Assembly (NCBI RefSeq): GCF_050948215.1
Contig: NC_135149.1
Location: forward strand, 14,427,001 to 14,491,000
Length of the DNA stretch: 64,000 bases
Origin: Halictus rubicundus
Lineage: Eukaryota; Arthropoda; Insecta; Hymenoptera; Halictidae
Direction of reading: 5' to 3'
Both the position numbers and the translations under genes were made by a program. The notes beneath the pieces are model-generated. The model searched no databases. It was not told the DNA's origin and saw only the letters and a program-made list of their open reading frames with translations. Below, in pieces: positions 63,723 to 64,000 of the stretch (its first letter is position 1; the number at the start of each line of letters is the position of its first letter).

Positions 63723-64000
63723 AGAGCGATTACACTTGAGAATCATAGTATATGGGACCAAAAAAATATATATATATAAATATTATTAAACGTATAGTTA
63801 ATACTGCTGTACCACTGTAGTTATAATTTATAACTTTGGATTATTATCGGGAAAAAATGTGTCGACAGTGAAAACTTTTCGCACAAGAGGTCTCAACGAA
63901 GCAGTAAATAAATTATAAATCATGAAAAACTGAACGAGAAATGAAACACGTCGGCAATTTTGCACTATATGGAACTCTCGCCGAAAATTTTCGCGGAACT
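63723..64000. other. AT-rich end of window
   Basis: A short TA repeat at about 63766-63782; nothing else seen. Confidence 0.5.

Noticed and set aside
1..64000. CRISPR arrays, operons, phage-like or defence-type systems
   Set aside because: No regularly spaced direct repeats, no tightly packed genes and clear eukaryotic splice features; the window is insect-like nuclear DNA.

Overview
The window looks like nuclear DNA from an insect, most likely a hymenopteran (ant, bee or wasp). This rests on the absence of operon-like packing, an AT-rich background with CpG-rich islands, many GA/CT microsatellites, a mariner element, and numerous short terminal-inverted-repeat elements flanked by TA. The order-level assignment is inference. 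Almost none of the open frames behave like genes. I could recognise only one real exon.

The exon (9646-10086, minus strand) holds the start codon and first 81 codons of a claudin-fold protein of the stargazin/TARP type (voltage-dependent calcium channel gamma-subunit family, closest in feel to the gamma-5/7 group). A strong acceptor and a consensus donor bound it, and its leader carries four short upstream ORFs. Positions 1-9645 would therefore be intron downstream of this exon. Sequence above 10086 would be 5' intron or upstream DNA holding at least one earlier leader exon. I found neither the next coding exon nor the upstream leader exon.

The rest is intronic or intergenic DNA crowded with dead mobile elements. 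Layout: 352-793, a TTAA-flanked element with a second inverted-repeat element nested in it; 4403-4603, family D; 6.2-7.5 kb and 17.9-19.0 kb, microsatellites, pentamer arrays and purine-rich blocks; 8.1-8.5 kb, decayed family A; 10417-11325, an internally deleted mariner with intact inverted repeats; 14030-14129, a 100-bp hairpin element; 28.0-28.5 kb, a Tc1/mariner-like relic; 29.9-36.9 kb, a cluster of families A, B and C; 38935-39782, family E with a solo LTR inside; 47.6-50.7 kb, more A and B; 56-60 kb, families G, D and A fragments; 61901-62255, a complete family C copy; 63.59-63.72 kb, a second family G copy.

Families A, B, C and E share the outermost bases CAGGGTGT (or close variants) and TA flanks, which suggests related Tc1/mariner-type transposases moved them. 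No tRNA, rRNA, CRISPR array, operon or new defence-type system was seen. The more interesting signals are the isolated TARP-like exon with its uORF-rich leader, the family C element that spreads paired nuclear-receptor-type half-sites, and the solo LTR nested in family E.
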